The notes under the pieces are model-generated. The model saw only the letters and a program-made list of their open reading frames with translations, did no database searches and had not been told where the DNA came from. DNA of 64,000 nt from assembly GCF_018687715.1 (NCBI RefSeq), contig NC_056755.1:17986001-18050000 (forward strand). Direction: 5' to 3'. A program made the translations under genes and the position numbers. Of the stretch, positions 46,936-59,789 are shown piece after piece. Source of the stretch: Carya illinoinensis (Eukaryota; Streptophyta; Magnoliopsida; Fagales; Juglandaceae). The stretch's first letter is position 1. Every line of letters starts with the position of its first letter.

Positions 46936-49859
46936 TGGTTGTTACATAGTCTAGGAGATGCATGCATCCAAGAGTTATGTTATTATTTCATCTAAGGTGT
47001 GAATGGAAATGATGTTGAATTTTTTATGGCTTTGTTGCCTCTACTAGTATATGTCTACAGTAAGTTGAATGATCCATTCTTTTTTAAGAAGTCTAGGCTA
47101 TGATGTCTTACAAATAGGGCAAATGCTCCTCTTTGGAATGAATTTAAAATGTTTACATCATCAATATAGAAATAAAATAACATAACTATAGAAGATAAGA
47201 AGCACAATAAATAAATATAAATGGTGTAATTCGGTGGTTGCTATTAGTTTGGTTTAGATGTCAAAAATAGGTGGACTGCGTTTAAATACAGGTTTCTTAT
47301 ATTTGGTTGGAAAATTTGTGTGATTGAAATGTATAAAAGTAAGCGGTAATTAAAGTAATTGATTGTCTTGGAAAGAATTGAATGAGACTTTGTAATGTTT
47401 TTCTTTAATCACATTTGTTACTATGGCAAATTATCATTACTTCATTGTTATCGATTTTTAAGAGGAATGATAAACAACGAAAGAAGTAGTGATCTGAAGA
47501 ATACTTATAATGCAAGAATTTATATTGAGAACACTAGATGGGCTGAATTGAATTTCAAAAGACCAGCTTGCAATTGCCTGTATTTTTTATTCCGATTTGT
47601 TGATAGCTAGGTTCTTTTTCATTAAAAAAAAAAAAAAGGTTTTACATAAACAGGAAAAGTCTAGAACATTTCTCTCATTCCTAAATAGAATGAGAGAAAT
47701 TGAGAAGATTTTAATAAAATAATGGAGGAACGTTTTATGAATAGTTTTAATTTATTTACATTATTGGGGATTACTACAAGAAAAAAGAATTAGATGGAAG
47801 AAGTTCTTTCATAATTTGTATTAACAAAATTACATTGCAAAATTTCGAATCCTCAAAAGGGAAGGAATGTTTAAAAAAAAAAGAAAGAAAGAAGAAGAAG
47901 TAGAAGAATTAATGTAAACATTCGTCTAGAGCACTTAATTATTTTTATTATTGAATTGTTAGTTTAAGGTGTGAAATAATTTTTGTAATTGATCTTTTGC
48001 TCTTTTAAGCATCCTTAAGACATGTAAAAAATATTAGAACCATCCTCATAGCATTGCTATATTATTCTATCAAAATTTTCCTCATTTATCTGCTCCTTTT
48101 TAGGGATGAGAGGAACATCTTGAGCGTTTTTTGTTTTACTATTACAATATGTCGTGTCTTTTTTGTAGATAATACAGTAAGTTTTTCAAATCATAAAAAC
48201 TTTAATTTTTTGTGAGAAATAATTTACTTGAACAACGAAATAAAATTGGAAATAGCGACAAGTAGCTGTATTAATGAAATCCACTACATGCTAGCTTTCC
48301 ATTATGTATTGCCAAGAAATGCTTATGTGTGAGATTTGTTGAGGCTCTTTAAGCATTGTGGAAGAACTATTTAATGGCGTAAAAGAATAAATTTTATTAA
48401 AAACTCATATTTAAGAAACATTTTTTGTTTAAGTGTTCCTTATTATTGGATTTTGTTTTAATTTGTTGAATTATTTGTGGAGGAATCAATGTTCAGTTTT
48501 GACAACAAACAAAGCCACATGATTAAAAATAATAAACGTAGGTACCATAGAATTTGATTATTATGACCATTTTTGTGGAAGCTGTTGGTTAAAAAATCAT
48601 ATCTATTCCTGATGTTTGTGTTTTCTTAACATCAAATATGTGCACATTCATTTTATTAGTAATTAGCATCATAGATTTGTTTGTTAGGATGTAAATCTTT
48701 TAAAATGCAGTGTTTGTTAGCTTAGTATGATAGAGCTATATGTAATCATCTTGATTAGTAATACATTGTATCACCTAAGAATGAGAAGGCCAGAGTGTCA
48801 GGAAGAAATGAAAAATTTTGTTCACAACAATTTCAGATTTGTCCTAAAAATGTGAAAACTTTTTAGAAGTAAATTGTTAGATGCAAAGACAAAAGTATAA
48901 AGCCATAAAACATGGTGTTTGCTTCAAAAAGTGAAGGTTACCAACTGGTACTAACATACATAGTAAGAGCTAAGAAGAATTATAAAATAGTTTTCATCAT
49001 CCAATCAGCCTAATGAAAATAAAAGAGAAACTGATAGTGTTTATCATGGCTTTGAAAATAAAATAAAAAATGTTTGGTTAGAACTTATTAATATTATAAA
49101 CGAAGACCAAACCCTTTTTTGACATAGAACAATAATTTAAATTTTTTTTTATTAACCACCTATGATTTGTACATGCTACCTATTACCACAGATGATGTAC
49201 ACATATACATTTCACATTGTTTTATATGGAATAATGTTTATATTTTGGTATTGGTTTGTTTATCACCTCACAGTTTTTTTTTTTTTGGAAAGAAGAGTAA
49301 AAATGATGTCTATGACCCTTGATAGATTATAACAAATTTATACTTAGATCTTGGAATATTTATTAATTTTATATGTGAACAAAGTTATGCAAAAGCAAAT
49401 TAATATTTTTATCAAATTTATTAATGGGAATGTACAACCTAGGATGCTTTTATGAGTCAACACAAAAATTTTTATTGGAAGAGCTGATTACCTCAACGAT
49501 ATGGTCCATAAAGTCAGTTGTTGTGCAACCTAGAGATTCTTTTTTAATCAGGCCAAATATAACTACTACTAGCTATCTTGTACCGTCGTATAAGTCCACA
49601 TATACTCGACAACTATAAATAATGAAAGTAGAGTCATGAGTTCAAATGAATAGAAACGATATATTAAATTTCTGATTTAGGTAGTCATGGTTTAAAATCT
49701 AAACATAACATACATACCGTGGTTGTGAATTGCTCATATGCTTACAATGATGACAGAGGAACATTTCATTGTATTCATATCTCATTCTTTTGTTACTTCC
49801 AATGCACGACATGTAATAAAAATAGATCAACCACAATTGTCATTGCTCTTATCTGGAGT
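46936..49859. other. AT-rich spacer, no gene recognised
   Basis: None of the frames up to about 71 codons has a domain signature. A TACTACAAGAAAAAAG stretch near 47772 resembles a transposon end but has no partner. Poly-A and GAA-rich patches lie near 47620-47640 and 47870-47905. Confidence 0.5.
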
Positions 49860-49864
49860 CATGG

Positions 49865-52094
49865 TGTGACGCCCCCAAATCCCCACTCACGGACACGGGG
49901 AAATCGAGACGTCCGGATGGTGACAACCCGGGTCACCACCCTATCGACGAGTGCCAAGTGTGTACAAAAGCAACAAATGTGCACGAATGAACACGCAGTA
50001 GATAACGAAAGTCATATAACTAAGTACCAGAATTTTCTTAATATAATACAAGCTGTTTAAAACATACATAATTAAAATATTACAAAAACACAAATATAGT
50101 TTTAAACCAAACTATAAAGCATAACTTCGACATCAAAACTCCGGCGGAGCCGCATCCTCGGGCTCAGCCTCCTCCTCCTCCTCGAATCCTGCACCAAAAT
50201 CTACGGAACCAAAAATGGTACCGCAGGTAAGTAAAATCCAAACACCACCAGATAAAAGCATATAGAACTCAAACAATATGCATGAATTAATGCCAATGCG
50301 TAAAACCCATAAAATCACAATTTCCACACACGCCAAAAAAACCCCATTTGGCCCAAAAACACATCCTTTCCGAAAAACACGCCAAAAGTCACATTTGGCC
50401 TTTATCCATCTCAAACCATAAACCATTTTATCCGTATGCGCCATGACCTCCCCTAGGGGTCATCCACACACCCTGGCTCCAGTGCCACACTGCAGAGTAC
50501 CACCACGCATGTGACACCTAACGAGCGATGCCCAGTTCCACGCCCCGCGTGTTCGTAGCCAAGCATCCTCTAGCCCTCACCAGCGAAGGGCCACGGAGTC
50601 GGTGCGTAGGGCAATGCCCGGTTCCGCGCCCGGCGCGTTCGTAGCCAAGCATCCCCTAGCCCCCGCTCCCGTCGTCGCCCAGCGACGACCCAGGGGACAT
50701 CACTCAGTTTATTCTGCTCCCGAGTGACCAAAGGAGCTCCACCGAGATAATACCCCATCCCGGCTTGGGGTCGTGATACACACGCACCCGTAAGTCCACT
50801 TACGCCAATAAACAGGCTTTTCTCAATTAAACAAAAACACATGTGCATGCACCATGTAAATGCAATATTGATGCGCAAAAATAAACAACCAACATATATC
50901 AATAAAATAAGCAACTCCGTCCTCCATCCATCCGACCCCCGAACTCCTCGGACTCAGTCCGGAATCAGCCAACCAACAGATAAAATTATTGAATGAGAAA
51001 TATATATTTAAATCTGAAAATAGGGTTTGGAAAATACTTACAGCGCTATATGGTATTTTAGAAAGCTTGCGGTGCTGCAAACGGCGGAAGAAAAGCAACG
51101 TAACAGTGTAATTTACACTGTCGCCGTGGGTAATAAATTACCGATTTTCGAACGGGAACAAACCAAGGCACAAAATTGATAGGGAATGGTCTTGAAATAT
51201 TTATGAAGCTAAAGGAAACGAGTTTTGGCCGTGGGTGGTGGTGGAAATGGCGATTGAAGGCCATAAAGGGGCTGAACGGAGTTGAGCTCGTGGGAGCTGC
51301 TCCGGCAACGGATCGAGGCCGGAAATGAGTGGTTTAGGTCAGCAAGAGGTAGGGGAAGAAGCTGTGAAAAGATGGTGGCCGGAGGTGGTGCGACGGCGCC
51401 GGAATCAGTGAAAAACCGTATGGTTTGGAGGAGCTCGTGGTGGCTAACGGTGGCTCGGATGGAGGTGAAACTTGGTGGGGATGTTCACCGGTGAGAGTGG
51501 AAGAAAAATGGATGGGTGGTGTAGGCCATGCCTCCGGCGAGCGGCGGTTCTGGGTTGCGAAAGCAACCGGCGACAGGGGCAAAAACAGAGTAGGTGTAGC
51601 GACTTCCGGCGGCTCTCGAAAGCTAACGGCTGGTCCGATGGCTCTGAAAATTGGTGGGGATGATCTCTGGTGGAAGGGGAAGAGAATGGTGGTGACGGTA
51701 CACCAAACGGTGGCCGGACAGCGGAGAACGGGGCGGTCAAAGGGGCGGCGACGGGAAGGAGAAAAACAGGCTATTCGGCGTACGCGGGAGAGAAAGGAGA
51801 ACAAAGAAGAAGAAAAGAAAGAAAAAGAAAGAAAAAGAAGGAAAAAGAAAACGAAAAAGGGAAAAAGAAAAAGAGAAAAGAAAATAAATGAGGTCCAATC
51901 CTCACTCCGGAGACCAAAAACCGATCCGCCGAAAACGATATTAAAAACCGTAAAACGACTAAAATAAATTAAACACAACATCAAATAAATTAAAACCAAT
52001 TTAAAATACATTAATTTAAAATAAATAAACCAATATATTAATTAAAATAAAAACAACAGTTCAGTGAAAATACACGTAAAAGCGGGTCATCACA
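49865..52094 (-). mobile_element. LTR-like family copy B, probable solo LTR
   Basis: A 2230-bp unit from TGTGACGCCCCCAAATCC to GCGGGTCATCACA. CATGG flanks both sides (49860-49864 and 52095-52099). On the minus strand it is the same sequence as copy A: a T/C-rich tract (A/G-rich on plus, 51790-51890), a GC-rich segment and an acidic frame (about 50133-50200). Neither internal retroelement genes nor a second LTR is present. Confidence 0.82.
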
Positions 52095-52099
52095 CATGG

Positions 52100-53089
52100 T
52101 TTCTACAGCATATTTAGCACATATATTTGTGTAAAGTGATTGTAAATATTGAAAGTTTTGGGAAGAATTTTGATTTAATTATAACAAAGTGTATGCATTA
52201 TGTTTTAATGTTTGTATATAGAGAGTGAGGATTTATTATCAAGAGTAATTTTACCGTTAGAGGTTGCAAGGATTTCAGGAGCTTAGCAACTTAGTTATGA
52301 GCTGGACACCAACAACTAAGCTAGATGCAGATGTACGTACAATGCAAGTTTTTTTCAATGATCTCTTTGATTAATTAATTATTAAGTGTTGCCTTTCAAA
52401 TTCATAAGAAATTAGAAAGCATGGAGAAAAATGATGGAGATCAAAATACTAAGGTTTATAATTAAGATAGTTAATACATCTTAACATATATGGATAGACC
52501 ATTGAATGTACAAATTATATTCTATAATTGGGATGGATTTAAAAGTAATAAGAAAAAATATGAATTACCACTTTTGGAAGGGTACTGCACTGGTAATAAG
52601 AAGATTGATCACCAATGCACTTGTTGGATGAGAGAAAAAAGAAAGTCTTATGTTGAAACAATATGTGAAAAAGATTACAAACATATAATTAAAAAAAAAA
52701 AATGACAAATTTTTTAATTGGTAAAAATATCATTGTAAGATTCAACATTGAGACCTATTTCAAGAATGACTGATCTAGCTCCAATAATTTATGAAATTTT
52801 CTCACATTTAGCATGCACAATCCAACCTCACATTGTTAGACATATAAGTTTGACACTTCAAGATTTAAGTAAGAGCATACAAAGGTTTAATGTTGGTAAA
52901 TAACATGAGAAATAACTAAATCTGAACATTCATAATAATATTCATGGTTTTATTATTGGTCGATGCATTGAATTTATGTCTTGAGATGGCTTGATGTGAA
53001 TTGCAACCGCAAAGAGGTCTAACCAATTGTATTTAAATACTTATGTTTTAGTAATAAATAAAAGTATAAAAAACAAGCTGAAATACTGA
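52100..53089. other. AT-rich spacer, possible Helitron 3' part
   Basis: No gene is recognised. A 71-codon plus-strand frame at 52490-52705 has a CTCWMREKRK stretch but no assignable family. The right half may still belong to the Helitron remnant. Confidence 0.35.
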
Positions 53090-53780
53090 AGAGTCAATTA
53101 CCTATCTCGGCAATTTTGTCTTTACAGGTGTCAAGTTCACTAAAGTGGATAACATCGTATTCTCGTGGTTTCAATGGTTCTTGATCATCTAGAATCTCCT
53201 CAATGATAGTTCTTGAATTTAATATTCATTGGTTTTGATTCGTTTCAATCTTATGCTTTGGATCTAATGGCTTGACATATGCTTTACTGATATAATAAAA
53301 TCAAAAGATGTGTAGTGTGTCATCAGGCAAGTCTATATCTTTATCAAACATTATAGTTTGCAACTAATTGCCCAACAAAACATAACAACATTTTGCATTA
53401 GATAATAACTCAATTCATTCTAAAGTTAGGTTTGGCTGATAAAAACTGTAATATCTTGAGAATGCAACCGAAAGAAAATGCATTTTAAGAGGCTCATATG
53501 TAATGATAAAAAAGATTTTTAAAGGTTCATACGCAATCATTTTTAACATATTGTATAAAAGAATAGAACTAAAATATAAAATTTGTTTTTACATATATCA
53601 AACATGATTAGTGTAATACCTCTAGGTCAATTAATGTTAGATTTTGATACTTTATTAGCCAGTATTGTCCTGTTCACTTGGGCGATTTGTCAACCACAAT
53701 CATCTTCATTTTTCAATTTCTTGTATTTAGAGTTATATCCTTGATCGCTTTAGATAGTACGCATCTTGGAGGCTAGTCAT
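53090..53780 (-). pseudogene. RPA1-like (OB-fold) remnant, Helitron-associated
   Basis: On the minus strand, frames near 53760-53600 read close to a WKLKMIVVDKSPK...KYQNLTLIDLE pattern. Frames near 53330-53105 read YISKAYVKPLDPKHK, ILNSRTIIEEI and FSELDTCKDKIAEIG. These match the OB-fold DNA-binding domains of plant replication protein A large-subunit-like proteins, which many plant Helitrons carry. Stops and frameshifts are numerous. It lies downstream of the helicase trace on the same strand. Confidence 0.55.
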
Positions 53781-54139
53781 ATACAAGAAAAGTAAACATA
53801 TTAGCAAATATAGTTGATTTTCTATGAAATTTGTGCAATAAATGAAATAATAGTATTAAAAAAATACATAAAAAGAAAATAAAACAATGTGATATTTTTT
53901 TTTCATGATTAATGGAATTGTGGAGAATTAAAAGTCATACAATGAAATTATATTACCTTCTAAAGTTTATGATGAATATGCCAATGTTAATAATTCTTTA
54001 TAGACCATATTCTTTGTATAACATTCTTCAGATTTGTCATTTGATACTCACCTTATTAGAATTTTTATTGAAACAACAATCACTCTTGACAAAATATAAC
54101 TACTCTTGACAAAATACAACTTGAGGCAAATATATACTA

Positions 54140-54750
54140 ACAAAATCTAATGTTTTCCTATGATTTATTTGTTGTCATTGTGAAACTTAGTCTGACAGGA
54201 AATTGCGTTTGTTTGAATGGGAACCCATGACTTTCATCAATCCTTGGTAAGAAGCGAATCCTTTATATAAAAACTTTTTTCCCAATGTGGCGACTAACTG
54301 CAATTTTTGCACTAATGACATTTCGATCAAAGTTGTGACAAATAAGAAGTGTTTCATTGCACAACTCTTACGACGAATTGCATGATTTGACAATTTTTCT
54401 TAAAAACCCATTTAGTATCAAAGTGTATAAAAAACTTTTTCCATAATACTTTTTTTAAATTTATCTATTATTTCATTAAACCTATTATACTGTGTAAGTT
54501 CACATGAATATCTAAATGAGTATGACATTTATTTCATCGACATAATTATTCTTAGTTTTAATATAACTCGATTCATCATTTTAACAAGTTTTCATAATAG
54601 TTATGAATATTTTCAAAGACATAATCCATCAAATTATTCAGAAACTCAATATCGTTTTCGTAAGGAATATTGAACATCTAGTTAAGAACTCTTATATTTT
54701 CTTCAACTATGTCAAGCATCATTCCTTTGCTTACTTGGAGCAAATAATTT
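54140..54750 (-). pseudogene. Helitron RepHel/PIF1-type helicase C-terminal remnant
   Basis: The minus strand gives, in broken frames, a NRVILKLRI stretch (near 54590), ICHNFDRNVI (about 54315-54345) and PFKQTQFPVRLSFTMTTNKS (about 54165-54230). These correspond to the NRVILTPKN, LICHNF and QFPVRLSFAMTINKSQGQ motifs near the end of plant Helitron helicases. A TAG replaces the Gln after NKS. The Rep domain and the rest of the helicase are absent; the pararetrovirus remnant begins just beyond. Confidence 0.65.
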
Positions 54751-54849
54751 GAAAAAATTGGATATAATCTTGTTCACATATTCTCATTTAACTTAATCTT
54801 ACTCAGTGTGGTCCATAAGTATAAGGAAACTAAACTGCCATTCATTTGT

Positions 54850-55421
54850 TCCTGTTGAAGCCTGCCCTATTGAAGCCTATTGAAGCCTGCCCTATTCAAA
54901 TGAACGTAGAGCTAATGAAATTCTGTAAAACATAAATCCAATAACTCCGAAAAAAGGAAATCATAAGAAAGAGCAAGTCACCCTAGATTAGAATGGATTA
55001 GACATCCAATCTCAAATTTAGAAAGATTTGATTGATCAAAAAGCACAAGCCATTAAATTTTCCAAGTTTGACTAGAAAGCTGGATTTGGCAAATACAAAT
55101 TCATGAGAAAGATAAATATTAAGACTCTATTTACAATCCCGTTTGGACATTATTAATGGAATGTAATGCCATTTAGATTAAAATATGCACTAAGTGAATT
55201 CCAGAATATAATGAATGAAACTTTTAGCCCATTCTCGCATTTTTCAATAGTATATATAGATGATGTCCTCATCTATTCAAAGTCAATAGAGGAACATGGG
55301 GAACATCCAAATGCTTCATTAGAAGTAATAAAAATAAACGAATTAGTTATTTCAACAACTAAAATAAAGTTATTCCATAACAAGATAAGATTCTTAGGGC
55401 AATATTTATGAAGGAATGATC
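54850..55421 (+). pseudogene. Endogenous pararetrovirus reverse transcriptase remnant, 5' part
   Basis: Broken plus-strand frames show an LKFD.KAGF-like stretch, then IPFGHY and NVMPFRLKYALSEFQNIMNE, and the catalytic box YIDDVLIYS (55166-55411). The pattern SEFQ...IVYIDDVLIYS resembles Caulimoviridae RT, and the wording is closest to florendovirus-type endogenous viruses as far as I can judge. Stops occur upstream of 55160. The copy is cut at 55421 by a copia element and resumes at 57685. It is an ancient, inactive relic; no movement or coat region is visible upstream. Confidence 0.75.
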
Positions 55422-55845
55422 TATTGGGTTTTGCTTTTTGGCCTTTAGTCCCACATTGATGGAGAATAAAAAAGAAGTAAGGCTTAAGGCCTATAAAAAG
55501 AGGATTAACCTCCTTGACTAAATGCACCAGTTAAAAAGCTTAACTAGTAAGTTTTGACTTTAGCAAAACACCCCTGCTGATTTTCTTTGTAAAAGGGGAA
55601 GATGTGAGAGTTAAACTTTTGTTAGTGGGGAAGTTTTGTGGGTGTATTTGAGGTGATGTGAAAAATTGTGTGACTGTAACAATTTTTCACATAGTGAATT
55701 TTTTTCTATGTCTGATAGTTTTTCTCATGTTATAGGAGTTTTCCACGTAATATCTTGTATTGTTATTATTTTTCTTGATATTCCTACAAAGGGTAGATCT
55801 TAGTAGGTGAATTTGGGAGGTCCAAATATTCAACAAGTGGTATTA
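55422..55845 (+). repeat. 5' LTR of the copia element
   Basis: Matches 57259-57684 with scattered differences. It contains the CCTATAAAAAGAGGATTA promoter-like stretch (TATAAAAAG near 55491) and ends CAACA before the primer binding site. Confidence 0.85.
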
Positions 55846-56089
55846 GAGCCTAGGTTCCTTTTTAGTAGGGTAGAGCTTTGGTGTTGTAGTGTGTATACGT
55901 ACTGTCTAAGGAGGTTATGTCTAGGAGATTGAATTTTAAGCAAGACCATTGTGACCCCTCCAATCTTTCTTGGGAAATTTAAAGTTTTGTTTAGAAAATG
56001 CGAATATTTTCTGGGAACTTACTTAGTGAGTACTATTCATTTCTACGATAAAAATTCATCAAGGTAATGTCATGAAGTAGGGATTCAAA

Positions 56090-56880
56090 TCCTATCAGAT
56101 TTGAGGTGGAGAAATTTGATGAGAGAATCAATTTTAGCTTGTGGCAAGTACAAGTCAAGAAAGTTTTGATTCACTCAGGATTACACAAGGCGTTAAAGGG
56201 CAGACTAACCCCTAAAGTCAGCAGTTATATTAGCATGACTGGTGAAACAAAGACCAAATAAGATTGGGAGAATCTAGATTTGAGAGCAGCAAGTGCGATA
56301 CGTCTATACCTGACCAAGAATATTCTTGCAAATGTGCATTGAATATCTACGACAAAAGAACTCTGGGAAAAACTCAAAGAGTTATATCAGAAGAAGGGCG
56401 TCCTGAATCAAATGTACTTGAATGAGCAGTTTCATACACTGCGGATGAGTGAAGGTATGACTATTTCAAATCATTTAAATGTTCTCAATAGCATTGTCTC
56501 TGAGCTAGAATTTATTCGAGTTAAAATTAATGATGAGGATCAAGCCTTGATGTTCATCTGGTCTGTTCTATCTTCCTATGAGCATATGAAGCCTATTTTG
56601 ATATATGGGAAGGAGAAAATAATTTTTTGTTACTAATAAACTCTTTTCTGAAGAGAGAAGATTAGGTGGTGGAAGAAATGATCCACCTGAGAAGTTAGTA
56701 ATGGTAGTAGCTGGTAATGGGAAGATGAAGAACTCTATGAAGAAGAAAGCAGTTTGTTGGGAGTGTGGATAATTTGGGCACGTCAAGAAAAATTGTCCGA
56801 GAGTTGGAGCAGGTTTGGCAAGTGGGTCCAAGTCAGTAAATGGAGATACTGGTAATAAAACTAACGCTATGTCTCTCTGT
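56090..56880 (+). pseudogene. copia gag remnant (UBN2-type with knuckle)
   Basis: Broken frames read KFDERINFSLWQVQVKKVL (near 56107-56165), then MYLNEQFHTLRMSEGMTISNHL and SVLSSYEHMKP (56412-56636). They end with a knuckle-like CWECG.FGHVKKNC whose centre is interrupted by a TAA (about 56757-56800). This is the usual gag layout of plant Ty1/copia elements. Multiple stops make it inactive, and no pol gene follows. Confidence 0.85.
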
Positions 56881-57258
56881 GTAGAAGACGATTTCTTTTA
56901 AAAAGGGACACATACATCCTCATGGCATGTTGCTAATTTCTAAAAGTTTCCATGATAGATGATGTGTTAATGTTAGCAAGTCTACAAGTTTGTGCATACG
57001 CATTGGTTTGGCATTGATGCAGGGTGTGTGGTGGAAATTCTGTCAATGGCTGATGAATTTTCAGTAAAGTCAAACATGGAAATTACACAATAATTTTCAG
57101 TAAAGTTGTTTTCGACATGGGTCGAAGTGAAATATTTGAAATTGGTTTATTTTGAATGGGTATGCTTTTATGGTAGAGCATAATAGCTTAAGCTATGAAA
57201 ATTTTCATTAAGGTGGAGTGTGGCTGTTGGACTAGCCAAAGTCATTAGGTGGAGATTG

Positions 57259-57684
57259 TTGCCGTTGGGTTTTACTTTTTAGCTTTAGTCCCACATTGGT
57301 GGGGAATAAAAGAGAAGTAAGGCTAAAGACCTATAAAAGGAGGATTAGCCTCCTTGGCTAAATGCACCAATCAAAAGCTTAGTTAGTAAGTTTTGACTTA
57401 AGTAAAATTTCTCTACTGGCTTTTTTGTAAAAAAGGAAGACGTAAGAGTTAAAGTTTGCTAGTGGAGAAGCTTTGTAGGTATATTTGGGGTGAAAAAAAA
57501 AATTATGTGATTGTAACAAATTTTCACATAGTGAATTTTTTCCCTGAGTTTGGTGGTTTTTCTATTATTTTGGAAGTTTTCTAAGTAAAATATTCTGTTA
57601 TTATTATTATTTCTATATTTTTCTTGATATTCCTGCAAATGATAGATCCTAAGGGGTGAATTTAGGAGGTCCACATTCCCAACA
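57259..57684 (+). repeat. 3' LTR of the copia element
   Basis: Second copy of the repeat, following the GGTGGAGATTG tract. The left boundary is uncertain by a few bases because of a small insertion (TTGCCGTTGGG). Confidence 0.8.
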
Positions 57685-58351
57685 TGATCAACCCTATAGA
57701 TAAAGCTATACAGTATTATGATAAATTCCAAAATCAGATCCTAGAGAAAACCCAACTCCAAAAACTTTTAGGATTCTTAAATAACATTTTAGAATTCTAC
57801 CAAGATTTCACCAAAAGTGCAAACCTTTGTTTGATAGACTCAAAAGCAATCCTCCACAATGGACACAAGAACATACTTCCTTGGTCCAAGAAATTAAAAA
57901 AATATGTCCAAACACTACCCTGTCTTGGCATTCCCTCTTCAGATTCCTTCAAAATAATAGAAACGAACGCCTCTAACATAGGTTATGAAGGCATCCTCAA
58001 ACAGAAGCTCAGACTTGAATCCCTAGAACAAATTTTCTAATTCCTTTCTTTCATATGTAATTCTGCTCAAAGTAATTATAGTAATATCAGAAAGGAAATT
58101 TTATCTATAATATTGTTTGTTTCAAAGTTCCAGCAAGTTATTTTAAACCAAAAGTTTTTAATAAGAGTTGATTGTAAAAGTGTAAAATTTCTCTTGGAAA
58201 AAGATGTAAAAATATATAATCAAAAGAAGTTCTTACAAGATGGTAGTCCATTTTAAGTATGTTTTGTTCTGATATGGTATATATAAAGGGAGATCAAAAC
58301 TCAATCTTTGACTTCCTAACTTGTGAATTTTTACAAGGAGAAAATGAGTGA
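57685..58351 (+). pseudogene. Endogenous pararetrovirus RT end and RNase H remnant, 3' part
   Basis: After the copia insertion the relic continues with INPIDKAIQYYDKF, KTQLQKLLGFLN and LPCLGIPSSDSFKIIETNASNIGYEGILKQ (57684-58040). Frame-broken RNase H motifs follow (CNSAQSNYSNIRKEILSI, RVDCKSVKFLLEKDVK), then an FLTCEFLQGE end at about 58310-58350. LPCLGIP...IIETNASNIGYGGIL is a caulimovirid RNase H signature; the Asp expected in ETDAS is Asn here. At least three stops are present. Confidence 0.8.
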
Positions 58352-59450
58352 CAAAAAAACCATCTTCCTCACAAAGTAAGAGTAAAACCAAAACATCCAA
58401 GAAAGAAGAGTTTGAAAAACTAGTTGCCATCCCTAAACATGGTATAGAATATTAGTCAAGTCTCTCCAAGTTATTATTTAGTCAAAACATATATCAAGTC
58501 CTCGAACCAATTGCAAGACCAACCCTTGGAGTAATTGCCAAATCCACCTATGAGTTTGCTTTGGCTTCCTCAAGAAACATAAATTTAAGACTATCCACCT
58601 AGATTCACTCATACCAGGTTTTGGATTTTGAAACTCAACCAAATACTCAGAGAATGGCTTATATCCCAAAAAACCAGTCATTATACATTCTCAAGCAGTA
58701 TACAAGTAACCTATTTAGAATAGAATTTGATCAAATTCACATAGAAGATCGTAGAGACATAGCCAAAGATTTTTATCCTTTGAAATGGTATTTTGCCCCA
58801 TTTCCCCCAGTTAAGTCTATCAAGTATTACAAGTCATTTCCTGAACAAACTAAGTCAATTGTTTTCAACCCCATCATGGACAAGTTTGACCCCAGTAGTC
58901 TAACTTGAAGAATCATTTAGTTATTATGACTATATGGAATTATGGTTCAAAGTCCTTCTCTAACAAAATGAGATCTACACTCATTCTTGATTTTACATCT
59001 CGACAACTCCTTTGAAAGTAAAATTTCATGTTGGCTTTTAAGATGGTAGACTACCTATGGCCCCGTCATGGAAATCTACCCGGAAGAATTAGTAGAAGTC
59101 ATCAGACAGTTTTCTACTATCCTCTAAGTTGATAAACATGATTCTCAATTTCCTACTTCCCTCCTTTTCACCAATATAAAGTCTTATGAATACTAAAATG
59201 GGAATTTGTCAGAGAACAAGATACTTGAATAAGAAAATTCTATGTAAAATGGTGGGATTAGTTTCATGAGTTATCCTACAAGTTTAGAAAGAATTCCCAT
59301 CACCAACATGACCAATCCAAGTTCCTTGCAAAAAAAAAAGGCCTCTCTACAGTCATGAATTCAGCCAAGACCGAAGTCAAAACAAAAGAAGACAATGTTA
59401 ATCTTCTTAAATAAGCCCTGTTACAAATTGAAGGAGCACAAAATAAGACA
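58344..59450 (+). pseudogene. Second ORF of the pararetrovirus relic, function unknown
   Basis: A possible ATG at 58344 overlaps the end of the RNase H frame (ATGAGTGA). After a slip in an A-run, the frame runs with two stops through a Lys/Ser-rich start. An open part follows at 58621-58908 (MDFETQPNTQRMAYIPKNQ, IEDRRDIAKDFYPLKWYF). Later fragments read FYVKWWD (about 59235-59260) and a Lys/Ser-rich end. Some florendoviruses are described as having a second ORF of unknown role after RT-RNase H, which would fit this position. I cannot assign a function. Confidence 0.55.
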
Positions 59451-59660
59451 TCTTCAATCTCTTAAGCATCATCTTCAGCAAGTTCTAAACAAGAAAATGA
59501 GTAACCAATAAAGCTAAGCCAGAGTCGCACTCCTAAAACTAAGCACAATTCGCGACTCAAAGAAGTTTTCCAAGAAGCACAAGATTCCTATTCTCACCTT
59601 GTTGAAGATTTTTGACACTGAAAGAAGACAAGGTAAATGTAACAAAAAATCACGTAGCCT

Positions 59661-59789
59661 CACTACAAGAGAAGCGGGCTTTTGTGACCAAAATTTAATG
59701 ACCAAAATGACTGTTTCCCACGGTTTTCGTAAGAAATAGTCATTTTGGTCATTAAAGTTTGGTCACAAAAGCCCACTTCTCTTGTAGTG
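59661..59789. mobile_element. 129-bp CACTA-type MITE
   Basis: CACTACAAGAGAAGCGGGC at the left is mirrored by GCCCACTTCTCTTGTAGTG at the right. The arms pair for about 52 bp with only a few mismatches, leaving a loop of roughly 25 bp. CCT flanks both sides (59658-59660 and 59790-59792), a 3-bp duplication as CACTA elements make. The terminal sequence differs from that of the 17.8-kb element after CACTACAAGA, so a different autonomous element probably mobilised it. Confidence 0.92.

Larger units (their letters stand above)
55422..57684 (+). mobile_element. Short Ty1/copia element inserted in the pararetrovirus relic
   Basis: Direct repeats of about 425 bp, 55422-55845 and about 57259-57684, end in CAACA. 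TGATC flanks the element (55417-55421 and 57685-57689). TGGTATTAGAGCC at 55848-55860 is an iMet-type primer binding site. A GGTGGAGATTG purine tract precedes the 3' repeat. Only a gag remnant lies between, so the element lacks protease, integrase and RT and is non-autonomous. The first LTR now starts TATTGGG, apparently mutated from TGTTGGG. Confidence 0.9.

Noticed and set aside
47765..47790. TACTACAAGAAAAAAG as a CACTA end
   Set aside because: The first base does not match CACTA, no partner end is nearby, and no 3-bp duplication is visible.
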